From: Cellulomonas sp. URHE0023
Lineage (GTDB): Bacteria; Actinomycetota; Actinomycetes; Actinomycetales; Cellulomonadaceae
Direction of reading: 5' to 3'
Length of the DNA stretch: 64,000 nucleotides
Assembly: GCF_000688475.1 (NCBI RefSeq)
Contig: NZ_JIAN01000005.1
Coordinates: 496,001-560,000 of the forward strand
Shown: positions 61,747-64,000 of the stretch, one piece after another
How positions within the stretch are numbered: the first letter of the stretch is position 1
How the letters are laid out: the number at the start of each line of letters is the position of its first letter
Made by a program: the position numbers and the translations under genes
The notes under the pieces: generated by a model
The model's input: only the letters and a program-made list of their open reading frames with translations
Told to the model about the DNA's origin: nothing
Database searches by the model: none

Positions 61747-62069
61747 GCCTCCTCACCGCCTCCGCCGGGCGCCTCGCCGCGGCTCGGCCGCCCACCCAGC
61801 ACGGTCCACAGCACAGGCATCCCGAGTGCGGCCGCCACCGCGTAGGCGAAGTCCTCGATGGGCGCGCCCCAGACGTAGACGCCGAGGATCTTGTCCGCGT
61901 CGTAGACGTAGAGGTCGGCCGCGATCATCGCTGTGTCGAACACGGCGGTCAGCAGGCAGAGCACGACGACCGTCCCTGTGACGGGGCCGCCGCGCAGCCG
62001 TCGGAGCACGGGCCAGGACACTCCGACCAGGACGGCGAGGACGAGCAGGTTGAGAGCCGCGTTCGTCAT
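61743..62069 (-). CDS. crtYf: C50 carotenoid cyclase subunit
   Basis: A 108-residue membrane protein with the small-subunit lycopene cyclase pattern: three helices, TAVFDTAMIAADLYVYDADKILGVYVWGAPIEDFAYAVAAALGMP, where the PIEDF motif is diagnostic. With its partner it forms the heteromeric epsilon-type cyclase that closes both rings of the C50 carotenoid. The gene overlaps both neighbours by 4 bp. Confidence 0.86.
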   Translation of the reverse strand: MTNAALNLLVLAVLVGVSWPVLRRLRGGPVTGTVVVLCLLTAVFDTAMIAADLYVYDADKILGVYVWGAPIEDFAYAVAAALGMPVLWTVLGGRPSRGEAPGGGGEEA

Positions 62070-62374
62070 CGCCGCCGACGCTCCAGCCCGCGCCAGGTGA
62101 GCAGCGCGGTGTAGCAGAGCAGCGCGAGGAAGAACGCCTCCTCGACCGGCAGCTCGGGTGCCAGCAGGATCCCGGTCATGTGCGGGGACCCACCACGCGC
62201 GAAGATGCCCAGGCCCAGACCGGCGAGGTCCCACAGGAGGAACCCGAGCACGCCGATCCCGACCGACAGCGAGGCGCGGCGGGCGTCGGCCCAGAAGGCC
62301 AGCCGGAAGCGGCGGTCCAGGATGGCCAGCCCGGCAAGCGAGAGCAGCAGGGCACCCAGGTACAGGAAGGTCAT
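62066..62374 (-). CDS. crtYe: C50 carotenoid cyclase subunit
   Basis: A 102-residue membrane protein, the partner cyclase subunit. The helices are LYLGALLLSLAGLAIL, SVGIGVLGFLLWDLAGLGLGIF and VEEAFFLALLCYTALLTW; PELPVEEAFF is the conserved E-E motif shared with the other subunit's PIEDF. ATG 62374 overlaps the crtI stop by 4 bp. Confidence 0.86.
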   Translation of the reverse strand: MTFLYLGALLLSLAGLAILDRRFRLAFWADARRASLSVGIGVLGFLLWDLAGLGLGIFARGGSPHMTGILLAPELPVEEAFFLALLCYTALLTWRGLERRRR

Positions 62375-63990
62375 CGGTGGACGGCGCTCCACACGCCGCC
62401 CGGGCGCGCAGACGCGAGGAACCCAGGCCGCAGGGGCTCCGGCAGCGGGCGCGCGGACGTCTCTCCCAGCATGCGCTTCACCACGAGCTCGGCGCTGATC
62501 AGGCACATCGGCAGTCCCACACCAGGGATCGTCCCACCACCCGCGTGCAGGAGGTTCGGGACGCGCGCGGACGCGTCGCCAGGGCGGAACATCGCGCTCT
62601 GCCTGAGCGTGTGCTCCATGCCGAGCGCCGTGCCGCGCCAGGCGTGGAAGTCCCTGGCGAAGTCGGCGGGGCCTCGCACGGACCGCACGACCACCCGTTC
62701 CCGGAGGTCCGGGACACCCGCCCAGTCGCCGATCTGGTCGAGGTAGCGGTCCGCGTGCCGGTCGAGGTCGGTGAGGGTGGGGTCGGCCGGGAACGGGACG
62801 AGGACGAAGAGGTTCTCGTGGCCCGCCGGTGCCGCTGTCGGGTCTGTGGCCGTGGTCCGCGAGACGTAGAGGGAGGCGACCTCGGGCACCCTGGAGGTCG
62901 TGGACGCACGGTCGGTGCCGAGGATGTCCTCGAAGTTCGCCGGCCAGTCCCGGGTGAAGAACAGCGAGTGGTGGGCCAGCTCGGGCAGCGCTCCACGGAC
63001 GCCCGCCACGATGATCAGCGCCGAGATGCCGGGCCCCTTGGTGTCCCACGTCTCCGGGGGCAGGTCGCTGTAGCTGGCGTCGAGCAGCGCGCTCTCGGTG
63101 TGGTGCCGGTCCGCCGCGGAGACCACGATGTCCGCCGGCACGAGCTCGCCGGTCGACAGCCGGACGCCGCGGGCCGTGCCTGACCTGCGCGGATGCACCA
63201 GCGATGCAGACATCGGCTCGACCTCGATCGAGGCGACTGCGGCTCCTGTGCGGATGCGGACGCCCTCCCGGATCGCGATGCGCTGGAGTGCTTCTATCAC
63301 TGTGTACATCCCACCGCGGGGGAAACGTACACCGTCCACCAGGTCCAGGTGACTCATGAGCGAGTAGAGGGCCGGGACGCGGTACGGCGAGCTGCCGAGG
63401 AACACCGCCGGGTAGCCGAGCACCTGCTGCAGCACCGGATGGTCGACGGCGCCGGCCACGTGCTCAGCCAGCGTGTGCGTCAGCAGGCCCGCGAGCGTGC
63501 GGGACCGGCGCACGACGTCGCGCGTGACCAGCCGGTGCGGACGAGCGAAGGTCGTGTACAGGAAGGAGTCGAGCGCGTCGCGGTACGCCTGCGTCGAGTC
63601 CTGCGCGTACCGCCGCATCGCGGATCCGGCACCCGGTTCCAGCGCCTCGAACGTCGCCCAGTTGACCTCCGGGTCCTGCACCACGTCGAGAGGCGCATGA
63701 CCGCCGGACGGCTCAGGGAACAACCGGTACGCCGGGTCAAGCCGCACCAGGTCGACGTGGTCCTCGATCCGCTCGCCCAGCAGCGCGAACGCGTGCGTGA
63801 AGACCTCCGGCATGAAGTACCAGGACGGTCCGGTGTCGAACCGGAACCCGTCCAGCTCCAGCAGCCCAGCCCGACCACCCACCCCGTCGTGCTGCTCGAG
63901 CAGGGTCACGCGCGCTCCCCCGCGCGCCAGCAGCGCCGCGGTGGTCAGCCCGGCGATCCCGGCGCCGACGACGACGACACGTCCGCTCAC
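62371..63990 (-). CDS. crtI: Phytoene desaturase
   Basis: A 539-residue FAD enzyme that converts phytoene to lycopene. The N-terminal nucleotide-binding motif is VVVVGAGIAGLTTAALLARGG with EQHDGVGGRAG, and the C-terminal signature is LLHAGGGTIPGVGLPMCLISAELV. DTGPSWYFMPEVFTHAFALLG is characteristic of CrtI. The start is GTG 63990, whose ATG-equivalent bases overlap the stop of a further upstream gene, expected to be crtB (phytoene synthase). Confidence 0.94.
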   Translation of the reverse strand: MSGRVVVVGAGIAGLTTAALLARGGARVTLLEQHDGVGGRAGLLELDGFRFDTGPSWYFMPEVFTHAFALLGERIEDHVDLVRLDPAYRLFPEPSGGHAPLDVVQDPEVNWATFEALEPGAGSAMRRYAQDSTQAYRDALDSFLYTTFARPHRLVTRDVVRRSRTLAGLLTHTLAEHVAGAVDHPVLQQVLGYPAVFLGSSPYRVPALYSLMSHLDLVDGVRFPRGGMYTVIEALQRIAIREGVRIRTGAAVASIEVEPMSASLVHPRRSGTARGVRLSTGELVPADIVVSAADRHHTESALLDASYSDLPPETWDTKGPGISALIIVAGVRGALPELAHHSLFFTRDWPANFEDILGTDRASTTSRVPEVASLYVSRTTATDPTAAPAGHENLFVLVPFPADPTLTDLDRHADRYLDQIGDWAGVPDLRERVVVRSVRGPADFARDFHAWRGTALGMEHTLRQSAMFRPGDASARVPNLLHAGGGTIPGVGLPMCLISAELVVKRMLGETSARPLPEPLRPGFLASARPGGVWSAVHR

Positions 63991-64000
63991 CGGCCCGCCC
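63987..64000 (-). CDS. Last codons of an upstream gene, likely phytoene synthase
   Basis: Reading leftward from the window edge, the frame gives Ala-Gly-Arg and a TGA that overlaps the crtI start as GTGA, the coupling used throughout this operon. In related carotenoid operons the gene before crtI is crtB. Too few codons are present to prove it. Confidence 0.35.

Noticed and set aside
1..64000. CRISPR array, rRNA genes, insertion sequences, integrase genes
   Set aside because: No regularly spaced repeats, rRNA sequence, transposase or recombinase motif was seen; the only repeat pair of note is at tRNA-Lys.

Overview
The window comes from a very high-GC actinomycete chromosome. Signs of this are the GC-rich third codon positions, frequent GTG starts, strings of 4-bp ATGA/GTGA gene overlaps, DUF2510 proteins, Streptomyces-type VanR/VanS proteins and the order crtI-crtYe-crtYf-crtEb. 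An oxygen-free class III ribonucleotide reductase, a plant-polysaccharide (GH43/GH2) locus and a C50-carotenoid locus together fit a facultatively anaerobic, pigmented, polysaccharide-degrading relative of Cellulomonas. The genus is an inference from gene content.

Layout. 1-7 kb: a divergent cluster around unusual heme enzymes. A catalase-fold protein and a small membrane protein read left; a 156-aa protein, an internally duplicated membrane-linked protein, a DyP-type peroxidase and an alpha-dioxygenase-like fatty-acid oxygenase read right. An 11+11-bp perfect dyad lies between the two arms. 7-11.7 kb: a YcaQ-like winged-helix protein, nrdD-nrdG and small membrane proteins. 11.7-17.2 kb: an FAD monooxygenase, a LuxR-type ATPase regulator (LAL family), an FMN reductase and an ankyrin remnant. 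17.3-25.5 kb: a large secreted repeat protein, then a MacB-like export operon (lipoprotein, adaptor, ATPase, permease) divergent from a two-component system. 25.6-29.3 kb: an epimerase-like protein and a MerR regulator divergent from a methyltransferase, and an MFS carrier. 29.4-32.6 kb: vanZ-vanY divergent from vanR-vanS, with no vanHAX in view. 32.6-39.8 kb: a sugar-scavenging locus (GH43, ABC importer, LacI regulator, GH2) with two near-identical operators. 39.8-47.6 kb: an MFS carrier, a frameshifted small gene, a VapBC module and several orphan genes, ending at tRNA-Lys(UUU). The tRNA promoter and first 8 tRNA bases are duplicated 1.8 kb away on the far side of an unrecognised 493-aa gene. 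47.7-52.8 kb: a GGDEF-EAL protein and small housekeeping or stress genes, and a cation/proton antiporter. 53-58.7 kb: a peptide-type ABC importer with a fused double ATPase. 58.8-64 kb: two membrane proteins and the carotenoid operon, which runs off the right edge.

The most promising candidate for an undescribed system is the 0.2-7 kb heme-enzyme cluster. Its dioxygenase keeps the Tyr-x-x-His arrangement of alpha-dioxygenases and cyclooxygenases. The catalase-fold partner appears to have Asn where its family usually has the distal His. The 406-aa neighbour is visibly built from two copies of one domain. Together this suggests an oxylipin-like fatty-acid hydroperoxide pathway; the biochemical role is inference.
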